DNA of 64,000 bases from Candidatus Scybalocola faecipullorum (GCA_018716485.1 DVJY01000054.1:27815-91814), one strand, 5' to 3'. Positions 18,500 to 27,713 are shown, counted from the first letter of the stretch. Numbers and translations: made by a program. Notes: a model not told the origin generated them from the sequence alone.

Positions 18500-20246
18500 C
18501 AAAAATCAGCGCTATAATCCATACGATACAGAAGAGTTTCGCATTAATCTGGACAGCAGCTATGATCCGATTGACGGTGATGATCCGGAAGATATTGACT
18601 ATGGCGGGTATAACGGCGGCGATGGTCAAAATTATTATGAAGATGACAATTATATTGAAGAACCGGACGATTATAGTTCTGTCAGCGATGAAACCAGGAT
18701 ATACGGCGATATCGATGACGGCACTAAAATTTATGGAGGTTACGAACCTTTCCAAGATGAAACAGACGATAATAATGCAGCGGATCATCTGCAGACGCCT
18801 CCGGAGCCGGAGAGCGAAGATAACAGAAAGCAGAAAAAGAAACAAAACCGGCAGATCATGGTTGTGATGTATTCTATTTTGGCAATATTTGTGGCGATGA
18901 TCGGTTATTTTACTTATTTTGATATCATTCAAAGGGATACGTTTATAAACAGTTCAAGCAACAGACGTATTGCCAAACTGAGCGATACTGTGATCAGGGG
19001 AAGTATTCTTGCTTCTGACGGTACAGTGCTTGCCGAAACACTTGTTGATGATGAAGGCAATGAGACCCGAAGTTATCCATATAAAAATATATTTTCCCAT
19101 GTGGTCGGAACCAGCGAGATCAACAAATCAGGACTTGAGCAAAGCAGCGAGTTTGAACTGCTGACATCCAGTCTGAATCCGCTGCAGCAGGCCTATAACC
19201 AGCTCAGAGGCGAAAAAAATATGGGTGACAGCATTGTGACGACGATGGATGTCGGTCTGCAGCAGGCGGCATATCAGGCGCTTGGATCTCAGGATGGGGT
19301 TGTTATTGCTATTGAGCCGTCGACCGGCAAAGTACTTGCCATGGTGTCAAAACCGGATTATGATCCGAACACACTTGAAGAAGACTATGAATCGATTATT
19401 TCAGATACAAACAGCAAGGTACTGCTGAATCAGGCGACTTACGGACAGTTTGCTCCGGGATCGATTTTTAAGATCATAACGGCGCTGGCTTATATGCGGG
19501 AATATCCGGACTATGAAAATTATGCGTATCAGTGCGGGGGCGCGATATCGCTCAGTTCGGGGGCAGGACATGTGAATTTATCCTGCTACGCCAATACAAT
19601 TCATGGTTATGAAAATTTTGAAAGTTCTTTCGCCAATTCGTGCAATGCATCATTTGCCAATATGGGACTGTCTCTCAACTTTGATATATGGACAGATACG
19701 GCGCAGGATCTGCTGTTTAATCAAAGTCTTCCGGCTGATTTTTCATGCAGCCGCAGCAGTTTTGAACTTGATGACGATATGACAGAATGGGAGATCGGGG
19801 CGACAGCTATCGGACAGGGTACAACAGTGGTTACACCGATGCATATGGCTATGGTGACAAGTGCGATCGCTAACGGCGGCGTGCTGATGGAGCCGTATCT
19901 TGTTGACGGTGTACAAAATGCTGACGGCGCCGGTGTATCCATTCACAATCCGAGCAGCAGCGGAACGCTGATGACAACAGAGGAAGCTTCCAAACTGACG
20001 GAAATGATGAAAAGCGTAATTACAGAAGGTACAGGAACTGCCTTAAATAATATGGGCTACGAAATCGCCGGAAAAACCGGTACAGCTGAAACAGAAAGCT
20101 CAGGAAACAACGCATGGTTCGTAGGTTTTGCACCGGCTGACGATCCGCAGATCGCAATTTGTGTCCTTGTGGAAAATGCGGAAACGAGCAGTTCTTATGT
20201 GGCCGTGCCGATCGCAAGACAGCTGTTTGCCGAATATCTTCAGTAA
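18468..20246 (+). CDS. Class B penicillin-binding protein (transpeptidase)
   Basis: The start is TTG at 18468, chosen because GGGAGGTG lies seven to eight bases upstream. The 592-residue protein has an acidic, low-complexity cytoplasmic N-terminus of about 120 residues rich in Asp, Tyr and Gly. One transmembrane helix (about 128-150) and a short pedestal follow, then a transpeptidase domain. Its motifs are SIFK (Ser332), SCN in SFANSCNASF, and KTGT (Lys536). The nucleophile motif reads SIFK rather than the common STFK. It cross-links peptidoglycan with the adjacent SEDS protein. The long acidic tail before the membrane helix is unusual and may be a docking region. Confidence 0.9.
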   Translation: MRKRRGDQENNKNQRYNPYDTEEFRINLDSSYDPIDGDDPEDIDYGGYNGGDGQNYYEDDNYIEEPDDYSSVSDETRIYGDIDDGTKIYGGYEPFQDETDDNNAADHLQTPPEPESEDNRKQKKKQNRQIMVVMYSILAIFVAMIGYFTYFDIIQRDTFINSSSNRRIAKLSDTVIRGSILASDGTVLAETLVDDEGNETRSYPYKNIFSHVVGTSEINKSGLEQSSEFELLTSSLNPLQQAYNQLRGEKNMGDSIVTTMDVGLQQAAYQALGSQDGVVIAIEPSTGKVLAMVSKPDYDPNTLEEDYESIISDTNSKVLLNQATYGQFAPGSIFKIITALAYMREYPDYENYAYQCGGAISLSSGAGHVNLSCYANTIHGYENFESSFANSCNASFANMGLSLNFDIWTDTAQDLLFNQSLPADFSCSRSSFELDDDMTEWEIGATAIGQGTTVVTPMHMAMVTSAIANGGVLMEPYLVDGVQNADGAGVSIHNPSSSGTLMTTEEASKLTEMMKSVITEGTGTALNNMGYEIAGKTGTAETESSGNNAWFVGFAPADDPQIAICVLVENAETSSSYVAVPIARQLFAEYLQ

Positions 20247-20260
20247 ATCACGGATAGGTA

Positions 20261-20289
20261 TTGTATTGACACATAAAAAGAGGTATACT
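20261..20289 (+). promoter_or_regulatory. Promoter for the NUDIX gene
   Basis: The -10 TATACT (20284-20289) pairs at 17 bases with TTGTAT (20261-20266). An overlapping perfect TTGACA (20266-20271) would pair with a weaker TAAATA, so the exact start is uncertain. Confidence 0.55.
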
Positions 20290-20338
20290 AAATATATATT
20301 TCCATAAAAACACACCAAACAATACAGGAGGAATTGCA

Positions 20339-20791
20339 ATGATTGAAGCAACGAGCTGTGGCGGTGTGGTTATTTTCAGAGGAAAGATTCTCGTCCTTTA
20401 TAAAAACTATAAAAACAAATATGAAGGATGGGTCTTGCCGAAGGGAACTGTTGAGGCTGGCGAAGCGTTTAATGAGACAGCGATTCGGGAAGTCAGAGAA
20501 GAAACGGGTGTCAGCGCGTCGATTATTAAGTATGTGGGTAAAAGCCAGTATACCTTTAATACGTCAAGTGATACAATCGTGAAGGATGTCCACTGGTATC
20601 TGATGATGTCAGATAGCTATTCCAGCAAACCACAACGTGAAGAATTTTTTGTTGATTCGGGTTATTATAAATATCATGAAGCCTATCATCTGCTGAAGTT
20701 CAGCAACGAAAAGCAGATTTTGGAGAAAGCATATGCAGAATATCTCGAATTAAAAAAAAGTAATCTTTGGGGCAATAAAAAATACTTTTAG
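20339..20791 (+). CDS. NUDIX hydrolase
   Basis: The 150-residue protein carries a complete NUDIX box: GTVEAGEAFNETAIREVREE then TGV, matching Gx5Ex7REUxEExGU. The fold starts with SCGGVVIFRGKILVLY, as in diadenosine-polyphosphate or mRNA-cap-type hydrolases. The substrate, a nucleoside diphosphate linked to another moiety, cannot be assigned. GGAGG precedes the ATG, and a symmetrical terminator follows. Confidence 0.9.
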   Translation: MIEATSCGGVVIFRGKILVLYKNYKNKYEGWVLPKGTVEAGEAFNETAIREVREETGVSASIIKYVGKSQYTFNTSSDTIVKDVHWYLMMSDSYSSKPQREEFFVDSGYYKYHEAYHLLKFSNEKQILEKAYAEYLELKKSNLWGNKKYF

Positions 20792-20805
20792 CCTCCGACA
20801 TATAC

Positions 20806-20836
20806 AAAGACCCCTGAAATTCTTTCAGGGGTCTTT
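20806..20836 (+). terminator. Terminator after the NUDIX gene
   Basis: A perfect 14-bp stem (AAAGACCCCTGAAA and its complement) closes a three-base loop. It ends in CTTTG and could act on both strands. Confidence 0.8.
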
Positions 20837-20837
20837 G

Positions 20838-20882
20838 TAGCGTCGGTGTACAAGCGTATTGTCCCTTGGTACACCGACGCTA
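20838..20882. repeat. 14-bp perfect inverted repeat, function unknown
   Basis: TAGCGTCGGTGTAC at 20838-20851 is mirrored exactly at 20869-20882, with a 17-base spacer. It starts two bases after the NUDIX terminator and ends 35 bases before the next start codon. No T run follows, so it is not an ordinary terminator. It could be an operator, an mRNA-stability hairpin or a dispersed repeat. Confidence 0.75.
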
Positions 20883-20916
20883 ACGTATACAGAGAAAAGA
20901 CAGGAGTAATTTTACA

Positions 20917-21159
20917 GTGAAAAAAATTGATTTCAGAATGGAGCGTCCGGATCTGGTCAAAGTGGGAGACAAAATCCATGTTGACGAATCGATGCTGCAG
21001 ACGTTGGCGGGACGTATGTATTATTATACAATTTATCCTGCAGTTGCAATGTCGGGGAATATTCCGGCAAAAGATCGTTTGAAGATGCATGAAGGTACGG
21101 TGACGGAAATTATCGATGAAGGTGCGCTTTGGACCGTATGGTGCGAATTTGAAGAATGA
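20917..21159 (+). CDS. Small hypothetical protein
   Basis: I do not recognise this 80-residue protein. It starts at GTG with AGGAG nearby, is soluble, and has the look of a small beta-rich domain (VKVGDKIHVDES, then GTVTEIIDEGALWTVWCEFEE), possibly SH3-like. It lies 17 bases before the next hypothetical gene and upstream of an Mrp ATPase, so it may belong to that operon. Confidence 0.6.
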   Translation: MKKIDFRMERPDLVKVGDKIHVDESMLQTLAGRMYYYTIYPAVAMSGNIPAKDRLKMHEGTVTEIIDEGALWTVWCEFEE

Positions 21160-21176
21160 AGAAGAGGAAATAAGAG

Positions 21177-22310
21177 ATGAATTACATTAATTTAATCAAT
21201 GCCTTCGATCGGGAGATTGAAGTACTTGAGGTGACAGAAGATGCGATGATCTATGCTGTTGACAGAAAAGATGATTCGAAAAACCGGTGTGATATTGAAA
21301 AACTGGATTTTAATTTGCAAAAGACAGAGCCCCTGATCCGTCTGGACTACACAAGGATTTATGAATCTTTCCAGACATACAGGCAGAACCCGGACTTTTT
21401 TTATGCGGTCAATGTACTTTCCGATTACAGAGTACGGCTGCGGCGTGTTGACAAGCAGCAGTGGCAGATTCATGAGGATATTCTTTTAAATGCCGAGGGC
21501 GAGGTGCTCAGTCTGTATGTGCTGGATGAACGTTATCTGCTTGTGACTGATGAAGTCGTGAAAGACGAAACGTATACAAAAATTTACGGCGAACCAGAGA
21601 CTGACAGCCGGTACATGACACTGTGCTATCTGTATGATGTAAAAACAGGAGAAAAGTTTCCTATAACAGACAGACGTTTTGGCTGCCTGCCGGATACGGT
21701 GAGAACTTACCGGACACCGCACGGTCTGAAAACGATGATCATTACAGCAGATCGGGCTTTGTATACAACGGATACAAAAGCATTCGCTGCGGCCGCGAGC
21801 AGCGGACAAACTCTGCCGATGACAGCTGTCAGGACGGCTGAAGCGGATGGCCCGGTATATTTTATCAGTGATAATCCGGAAGGATTTTATTACAGAATCA
21901 ATAGCGGACAGACAGAAACGGTCTATTTTTGCGGATGCGACGGCAGTGAAAAACAGCTGTATGTATATCCTTATGACAGTGGGGAAACCTATTTTTATGA
22001 TATGACGAACGGACATATTTTTTGTACACAGTCACAGGACGGCGAAAAAAGTGTAAAACGCCTTGCGTGCGTTACAGATTCTATGCTATCATTATCATTT
22101 GAACAGGATTACGGCGACTTTACCGGAATCTGTACGAAAGATTTATTCCTGACGGCTTTTTATAAAGAAGTGCAGGTTAAGGAAGATACAGAATTCAGAG
22201 AATGTGTGGCAGTTCATTATATGGATGGCCGGACACCGGATATTTTTGAAGGACGCTGTATGTATGACGGCGGTAAAGTAATTTTACTCAGGTCGTTTTT
22301 AGCATTATAA
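21177..22310 (+). CDS. Hypothetical protein, possibly a beta-rich repeat protein
   Basis: The 377-residue soluble protein lacks a signal peptide or membrane helix and matches no family I know. It has many alternating strand-like segments ending in aromatic or acidic turns, such as LSLYVLDERYLLVTDE, YFISDNPEGFYYRI and GHIFCTQSQDGEKSVKRLACV. These resemble blades of a beta-propeller. AGAGGAAATAAGAG precedes the ATG. It is in line with the small protein upstream and the Mrp gene downstream (30-base gap). Confidence 0.6.
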   Translation: MNYINLINAFDREIEVLEVTEDAMIYAVDRKDDSKNRCDIEKLDFNLQKTEPLIRLDYTRIYESFQTYRQNPDFFYAVNVLSDYRVRLRRVDKQQWQIHEDILLNAEGEVLSLYVLDERYLLVTDEVVKDETYTKIYGEPETDSRYMTLCYLYDVKTGEKFPITDRRFGCLPDTVRTYRTPHGLKTMIITADRALYTTDTKAFAAAASSGQTLPMTAVRTAEADGPVYFISDNPEGFYYRINSGQTETVYFCGCDGSEKQLYVYPYDSGETYFYDMTNGHIFCTQSQDGEKSVKRLACVTDSMLSLSFEQDYGDFTGICTKDLFLTAFYKEVQVKEDTEFRECVAVHYMDGRTPDIFEGRCMYDGGKVILLRSFLAL

Positions 22311-22340
22311 AATGAATAGGGTTAAAGGAGCGAGAGGACA

Positions 22341-23162
22341 ATGAGCGAATGCAATTCAAACTGCAGTTCATGCAGTCAGCAGGACTGTGCATCAAGAAAA
22401 CAGGATTTTAAAGTTGCCCAAAATGAATACAGTCATATTAAGCATGTGATTGGTGTAGTCAGCGGAAAGGGAGGTGTCGGAAAGTCACTGATCACAGCAG
22501 AGACAGCTGTGCTTTTAGCGAGAGCCGGATACAGAGTCGGTATATTGGATGCCGATATTACGGGGCCGTCTATTCCGAAAGTATTTGGCATTCACGAGCA
22601 GGCTATGGGCAGCGATCAGGGGATTATGCCGGCCGTAACTGAAAATGGTATTGAGATTATTTCAATCAATATGCTTCTGGACAGCGAAGAAACGCCGGTT
22701 ATTTGGAGAGGTCCTGTACTGGCAGGCGTTGTAAAGCAGTTCTGGAATGAAGTTATTTGGGGAGATCTGGATTATCTGCTTGTAGATATGCCTCCGGGCA
22801 CCGGAGATGTGCCTTTAACAGTATTTCAGTCGCTGCCTGTAGACGGAATTGTTATCGTGACATCACCGCAGGAACTTGTGGAGATGATCGTAAAGAAGGC
22901 TTACAATATGGCAAAACAGATGAACATTCCGGTCGTAGCGCTTGTTCAGAATATGAGTTATCTTGTATGTCCTGACTGCGGCAGAAAGATTTTTATTTAC
23001 GGCGAAGGCAAGGGTGAAGAGATGGCTCAAAAACTGGGGATTCCTTCATTTGCATCGCTGCCGATCGAACCGGAGATCGCAGGGCTGTGCGACGCAGGCC
23101 AGATTGAGAAGTTTGAAAACAGCTATTTGTCCGATGTGATCAAATATATTGAAACGATATGA
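22341..23162 (+). CDS. Mrp/NBP35-family iron-sulfur cluster carrier ATPase
   Basis: The 273-residue P-loop ATPase has a deviant Walker A (VVSGKGGVGKS), Walker B (YLLVDMPPGTGD) and switch motifs typical of ApbC/Mrp/NBP35. An N-terminal cysteine cluster (Cys4, Cys8, Cys11, Cys16) and the later CPDCG are candidate ligands for a bridging or N-terminal [4Fe-4S] cluster. Such proteins load Fe-S clusters onto apo-enzymes. The next three genes encode a molybdenum hydroxylase with 2Fe-2S clusters, so a maturation role is possible. That is inference from adjacency (21-base gap). Confidence 0.9.
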   Translation: MSECNSNCSSCSQQDCASRKQDFKVAQNEYSHIKHVIGVVSGKGGVGKSLITAETAVLLARAGYRVGILDADITGPSIPKVFGIHEQAMGSDQGIMPAVTENGIEIISINMLLDSEETPVIWRGPVLAGVVKQFWNEVIWGDLDYLLVDMPPGTGDVPLTVFQSLPVDGIVIVTSPQELVEMIVKKAYNMAKQMNIPVVALVQNMSYLVCPDCGRKIFIYGEGKGEEMAQKLGIPSFASLPIEPEIAGLCDAGQIEKFENSYLSDVIKYIETI

Positions 23163-23183
23163 TAAGATACTAAGGAGGAAATG

Positions 23184-23987
23184 ATGTTTACAGCACAAGC
23201 ATATGCTATGCCTCAAAATGTTGACGAGGCATATCAGATACTGACAGCGAAAAACACCAACTGTATTTTGGGCGGATGTGCATGGCTGAGACTGGGGCAG
23301 CGCCGTATTCATACGGCGGTGGATCTGTCGGCATGCGGCCTTGACTTTATCCGCGAAGATGAAGCGCACATTGAAATCGGAGCGATGACTTCGTACCGTA
23401 AAGTGGAGACGGATCCCATTATTCTCGGGAATTTTTCCGGTGTTTTGAGCCGCGCGGTGGCGCCGATCATCGGTACTCAGTTCAGAAATACCGTTACAGT
23501 GGGAGGCTCTGTATTTTCACGGTTTGGCTTTTCAGACTTTTTAACACCGCTGCTGGCCTTGGAGACATCAGTTGTCCTGCATGCGGGAGGTACATTGCCT
23601 CTGGAAACTTTTATGAATATGCCGTATAAAAAAGATATTCTGGAGAAAATTGTGATCAATAAAAACGGGGCTGAAGTAAGCTACCAAATGCTGAGAAATG
23701 CTGAAGCTGATTTCCCGATTGTTAATTTGGCGGCAGCGAAAACGGCAGATACAGTTAAAGTCACTGTGGGCGCCAGATCAGGGAAAGCTGTGATCGCAGC
23801 AGAGACATCGGCGTATCTTACGGAGCATATGGATACGCTTGACGACAGTGCTGTCCATCAGCATGCGGCAAAACTGCTGGAAAAAGAAGTACAGTTTACA
23901 TCAAATATGCGGGCGTCAGCCGTATACCGCGCGCAGATGGCCAAAGTGCTGCTGGGACGCGCATTAAAGGAGGTGTCCGGATGCTGA
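23184..23987 (+). CDS. Molybdenum hydroxylase FAD-binding subunit (XdhB-like)
   Basis: The 267-residue flavin subunit belongs to the xanthine dehydrogenase/CO dehydrogenase medium-chain family. FAD-binding motifs are ILGGCAWLRLG near the start and GTQFRNTVTVGGSVF at about residues 94-108. AGGAGG at 23173-23178 fits ATG 23184 better than the ATG three bases earlier. It passes electrons between the 2Fe-2S subunit and the acceptor. It overlaps the 2Fe-2S gene by seven bases. Confidence 0.9.
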   Translation: MFTAQAYAMPQNVDEAYQILTAKNTNCILGGCAWLRLGQRRIHTAVDLSACGLDFIREDEAHIEIGAMTSYRKVETDPIILGNFSGVLSRAVAPIIGTQFRNTVTVGGSVFSRFGFSDFLTPLLALETSVVLHAGGTLPLETFMNMPYKKDILEKIVINKNGAEVSYQMLRNAEADFPIVNLAAAKTADTVKVTVGARSGKAVIAAETSAYLTEHMDTLDDSAVHQHAAKLLEKEVQFTSNMRASAVYRAQMAKVLLGRALKEVSGC

Positions 23988-24430
23988 TTCATATTTATAT
24001 TAATGAAAAGCTGACTGAGATTCAGTGTGATGCGGATACAATGCTCATGGAAGTTTTGAGAAAAGCCGGATGCAAAAGCGTTAAATGCGGATGCGAGACA
24101 ACAAACTGCGGTTTGTGCACAGTATGGCTTGAAGGAACACCGGTGCTCTCGTGCAGCGTGCCTGCGGCAAGATGCGACAAAAAGCATGTGACTACGCTGG
24201 AAGGCGTCCAGGAAGAGGCTGAAAAGATCGGCTCTCTGCTTGTTGACGAAGGCGCTGATCAGTGCGGTTTTTGTTCACCGGGACTGATCATGAATATTAT
24301 CGCTATGAAGAAAGAACTGACAAATCCTGATGAGGATCAGATTAAACATTATCTGGCCGGTAATCTGTGCCGCTGTACAGGATATATGGCGCAGATGCGT
24401 GCAGTGAAAAAATATATGGAGGTGGAGTGA
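23981..24430 (+). CDS. Molybdenum hydroxylase 2Fe-2S subunit
   Basis: The 149-residue protein carries both clusters of the small subunit. A plant-type ferredoxin domain has CGCETTNCGLC plus a later Cys, and the helical domain has CGFCSPG and CRCTGY. It relays electrons from the molybdenum site to FAD. The first cluster-loop spacing is standard. It shares bases with both neighbours (overlaps of seven and one), indicating one translated unit. Confidence 0.93.
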   Translation: MLIHIYINEKLTEIQCDADTMLMEVLRKAGCKSVKCGCETTNCGLCTVWLEGTPVLSCSVPAARCDKKHVTTLEGVQEEAEKIGSLLVDEGADQCGFCSPGLIMNIIAMKKELTNPDEDQIKHYLAGNLCRCTGYMAQMRAVKKYMEVE

Positions 24431-26751
24431 TGAGATATATCAGCAAACCTGTCAGAAAGGTTGACGGTATGGCGCTCGTAAAAGGGAAGCCTCTCTATAC
24501 AAATGATCTCGCACCGGAAGATTGTCTGGTCGTACTGGCGCTGCGCAGCCCTTATGCCTATGCGCGCATACGGTCAATTGATGTGTCTAAGGCGCTGCTT
24601 GTTAAAGGGGTAGAATGCGTTCTTACATACAAAGACATGCCGGATATCCGATTTACAAAAGCGGGACAGACTTATCCTGAACCGTCTCCGTATGACCGAA
24701 AGATTCTTGATGAATATGTGCGCTATGTGGGTGATGAGGTGGCGCTGGTAGGCGCGGTTAACGAAAAAGCTGCCCGGCAGGCGCTCCGGATGATCAAAGT
24801 CGACTATGAAGTGTTAAAGCCTGTACTGGATTATAAGACAGCCATAGACAATGAATCTGTGGTGCATATGGAAAAAGACTATATCAATGCCAGATTCTGC
24901 AATACTGCGCCGGAAAGAAATATACTGACTTACGGCGAGGAAAGCAATGGTGATGTGGAGGCTGAGTTCGCCGCCAGTGATCTGATCGTCGAGGAGACTT
25001 ATGAGATTCAGGCTCAGGAACAGTCGATGATGGAAACATTTCGGACATATACTTATTTGGACCACAACGACCGCCTTGTCTGTGTGACATCGACTCAGGT
25101 GCCGTTTCATGTGCGCCGTCAGCTGTCAAGGGCTCTTGGTATCCCTCAGACGAGAATCCGTGTCGTAAAGCCGAGGATCGGCGGCGGATTCGGAGCAAAG
25201 CAGACGGTAGTTTCAGAGTTTTATCCTGCAGTCGTGACGTTAAAGACAGGCAGGGCTGCCAAGATGATCTACAGCCGTCAGGAAACATTTGCATGTTCCA
25301 ACAGCCGGCATCAGATGCAGGTACATGTGAAAGTCGGCGCCAACTCCGATGGGCATATTCGTGCCATTGAAGTTGATGCGCTGTCCAATCAGGGCGCCTA
25401 CGGAGAGCACGGAACGACGACCATCGGACTGGTCGGCCATAAATCCATCCCGCTGTATAATCAGGCCGAGGCATTTCGGTTTAAATGGCATACAGTCTAT
25501 ACAAACATGATGCCGGGCGGAGCATTCCGCGGCTACGGCGCGACACAAGGTATTTTCGCTGTAGAATCGGCGGTCAATGAACTGGCGATCAAGCTTGGTA
25601 TGGACAGCAGTTTGATCCGTGAGAAAAATATGCTGCATTTCGGAGAGATTCTTAAGGCATACTATAATGAGCCGCTGACAAGCTGCGCCCTTGACCGCTG
25701 CATTGTCCGGGGCAAAGAGATGATCGGATGGGATGAAAAATATCCGATGAAAAAGATCAGCGAAACAAAGGTCCGCGGTGTCGGTATGGCGATTGCCATG
25801 CAGGGATCAGGCATTTCAAATGTTGATGTTTCATCGGCGGAAATCAAGCTTAACGACGGCGGATACTATACGTTAAAAATCGGTTCTACTGACATGGGCA
25901 CAGGCTGCGATACAATTCTGACTCAGATTGCAGCAGAGACATTGCTGGCGGATATGGATAAATTTATCATTGCTCAGGTTGATACAGATGTTTCGCCTTA
26001 TGATCCGGGTTCCTATGCGTCAAGTACAACGTATGTGGCAGGTATGGCGGTTTTTAATGCGGCAACAAGTCTGAAAAATAAGATTATTTATGAAGGGGCG
26101 CGGATGATCGATCCGGATAAATACGGCGACAGAGAAGCGCCGTTCAACCCGAAAAAGTTCTTTTTTACCGGAGAGAAAGTGATTGAAGTATCCACCGGCA
26201 AATTTGTAACGCTGGATGAGATTGCCATTTCATGTGCGGGCGGCATTCAGGGCAATTATCTTAATGCCACAGGATTTTATTCCAGTCCCACATCGCCGCC
26301 GCCGCTGATGGCCGGCTTTGCTGAAGTTGAACTGGATCTTGAAACGGGCAAATATGAGCTTCTGGATTTCGCGGCGGTCGTTGACTGCGGTACGGTGATC
26401 AATGCCAATCTGGCAAGAGTGCAGACAGAGGGCGGTATTGCCCAGGGTATCGGCCTTGCCATGTATGAAGATGTTCACTACAGTGAAAAAGGCAAGATGA
26501 TGACAAATTCCTTTATGCAGTATAAAATACCATCCCGTGTGGATATTTCCAAAATACGCGTGGATTTTGAATCCAGTTATGAACCGTCAGGCCCTTACGG
26601 CGCAAAATCTATCGGAGAGATTGTTGTCAATACACCGGCTCCGGCCATTGCAGACGCGCTTCGAAATGCGGCGGGAATCAACATGAGAAGTCTTCCGATC
26701 ACACCTGAAAAAGTCTTTATGGCTCTTCAGGAAAAAAATAAGGAATCGTAA
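24430..26751 (+). CDS. Molybdenum hydroxylase large subunit, probably selenium-dependent
   Basis: The 773-residue subunit binds molybdopterin cytosine dinucleotide. It shows the xanthine dehydrogenase order: an N-terminal a/b hammerhead domain (VDGMALVKGKPLYTNDL), then PRIGGGFGAKQ, PGGAFRGYGATQG and the catalytic Glu730 in GAKSIGE. Substrates of the family include purines, nicotinate and other N-heterocycles. The sequence does not decide among them. The downstream yqeC/mocA, yqeB, selD and yedF genes are markers of enzymes carrying a labile selenium at the molybdenum site, so I infer selenium dependence. The frame is open from 24367, but the true ATG is 24430, overlapping the upstream stop. 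Confidence 0.9.
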   Translation: MRYISKPVRKVDGMALVKGKPLYTNDLAPEDCLVVLALRSPYAYARIRSIDVSKALLVKGVECVLTYKDMPDIRFTKAGQTYPEPSPYDRKILDEYVRYVGDEVALVGAVNEKAARQALRMIKVDYEVLKPVLDYKTAIDNESVVHMEKDYINARFCNTAPERNILTYGEESNGDVEAEFAASDLIVEETYEIQAQEQSMMETFRTYTYLDHNDRLVCVTSTQVPFHVRRQLSRALGIPQTRIRVVKPRIGGGFGAKQTVVSEFYPAVVTLKTGRAAKMIYSRQETFACSNSRHQMQVHVKVGANSDGHIRAIEVDALSNQGAYGEHGTTTIGLVGHKSIPLYNQAEAFRFKWHTVYTNMMPGGAFRGYGATQGIFAVESAVNELAIKLGMDSSLIREKNMLHFGEILKAYYNEPLTSCALDRCIVRGKEMIGWDEKYPMKKISETKVRGVGMAIAMQGSGISNVDVSSAEIKLNDGGYYTLKIGSTDMGTGCDTILTQIAAETLLADMDKFIIAQVDTDVSPYDPGSYASSTTYVAGMAVFNAATSLKNKIIYEGARMIDPDKYGDREAPFNPKKFFFTGEKVIEVSTGKFVTLDEIAISCAGGIQGNYLNATGFYSSPTSPPPLMAGFAEVELDLETGKYELLDFAAVVDCGTVINANLARVQTEGGIAQGIGLAMYEDVHYSEKGKMMTNSFMQYKIPSRVDISKIRVDFESSYEPSGPYGAKSIGEIVVNTPAPAIADALRNAAGINMRSLPITPEKVFMALQEKNKES

Positions 26752-26752
26752 C

Positions 26753-26789
26753 ATTTGTTACAAACATATCATAATATTTATGGTATGCT
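26753..26789 (+). promoter_or_regulatory. Possible promoter and palindrome before rubredoxin
   Basis: A TTTGT-T-ACAAA palindrome lies at 26754-26764, followed by an extended -10 TGG+TATGCT (26784-26789). There is no good -35. Because a Crp/Fnr-family regulator is encoded just downstream, the palindrome may be its operator, which is a guess. Confidence 0.35.
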
Positions 26790-26867
26790 AAGTCACAGGA
26801 GAGGAGAAGGTTTCCTGTTCCTGATGACTATTTCAATAATGACAAATCAATAAAGGAGATTGAGACT

Positions 26868-27029
26868 ATGAAAAAGTATGAATGTGAACCATGCGGTTAT
26901 ATTTATGATCCTGAAGTCGGCGATCCGGATAATGGTATTGCTCCGGGCACAGCATTTGAAGATCTTCCGGAAGACTGGGTATGCCCGATCTGCGGTGTAG
27001 GTAAGGACGAGTTCAAAGAGGTTGAATAA
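26868..27029 (+). CDS. Rubredoxin
   Basis: The 53-residue electron carrier has the two iron-binding cysteine pairs [10 protein letters not shown] and CPICGVGK, and the central PEDWVCP motif. The length is typical. AAAGGAG lies upstream of the ATG. It sits between the molybdenum hydroxylase subunits and a Crp/Fnr regulator. It may therefore be an electron partner for the hydroxylase or an oxidative-stress carrier. Rubredoxins serve many partners in anaerobes, so this is inference. Confidence 0.95.
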   Translation: MKKYECEPCGYIYDPEVGDPDNGIAPGTAFEDLPEDWVCPICGVGKDEFKEVE

Positions 27030-27035
27030 TTCCTG

Positions 27036-27713
27036 ATGGAAATTCAATACGATCAATGTGCGCTATTTCAGCACATGAATGAGAGTGAAGTAAGCCGGTG
27101 CCTGAGCTGTTCGGGCGCCGGTATTCAATATTACGAAAAAGACGATTTTATATATGATGTTCTTGAGAAGCCGGCTATGCTGTATGTGCTGATTGACGGC
27201 GCGGCCTTTGTCGGACGCAATCACTATTCCGGACGCAGATCGGTGCTTTATGAAGTACACCCTTATGATATTTTCGGTATCAGTGATTTGTTTTCCGAAC
27301 AGGAGACATATGACAGCTATGCTGTTGCTGTAGAAAAGTCGGTCGTGCTTGCGATTCCCAAACGTTTTCTATACCATCCGTGCGGCAGGGCATGCAGTCA
27401 TCATGTACAGTTTATTTATAACATTTTGAGTATTTTATCCTCAAAGAACCATTCACTGACGCGTAAAATATCGCTTCTGTCCTCAGGCAATCTGCGCCGG
27501 AGGATATGCGGATACTTGCTGGATAACTGTGATAAGGGCGGGGTCGTCCGCCTGGCAATGAACAGAGAGCAGCTGGCGGATTACCTAAATGCGGAGCGCC
27601 CGTCACTGTCGCGCGAACTGATGCGGATGCAAAAAGAAGGGCTGATCGAGACAGACAGAAAACTTGTGATTATCCGGGATCTTGAAAAAATGAATCATAT
27701 TGTTGACGATTAA
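27036..27713 (+). CDS. Crp/Fnr-family transcriptional regulator
   Basis: The 225-residue protein has an N-terminal cyclic-nucleotide-binding-type beta barrel (about 20-115; YVLIDGAAFVGR, then YDIFGISDLF). It ends in a Crp-type winged helix (about 140-215) with the recognition region LNAERPSLSRELMRMQKEGLI. Cysteines lie at 8, 24, 28, 115 and 119, but they do not form the Fnr iron-sulfur pattern clearly. No strong ribosome site is visible, and coupling to rubredoxin six bases upstream may drive translation. It may regulate the molybdenum/selenium genes on either side. Confidence 0.88.
   Translation: MEIQYDQCALFQHMNESEVSRCLSCSGAGIQYYEKDDFIYDVLEKPAMLYVLIDGAAFVGRNHYSGRRSVLYEVHPYDIFGISDLFSEQETYDSYAVAVEKSVVLAIPKRFLYHPCGRACSHHVQFIYNILSILSSKNHSLTRKISLLSSGNLRRRICGYLLDNCDKGGVVRLAMNREQLADYLNAERPSLSRELMRMQKEGLIETDRKLVIIRDLEKMNHIVDD

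Noticed and set aside
20886..20891. TATACA as -10 of a promoter for the small protein at 20917
   Set aside because: No -35 with acceptable spacing exists, so I did not call a promoter.
24884..25474. 196-codon - strand frame opposite the molybdenum subunit gene
   Set aside because: It is an antisense shadow of a strongly supported enzyme gene, with an implausible composition.
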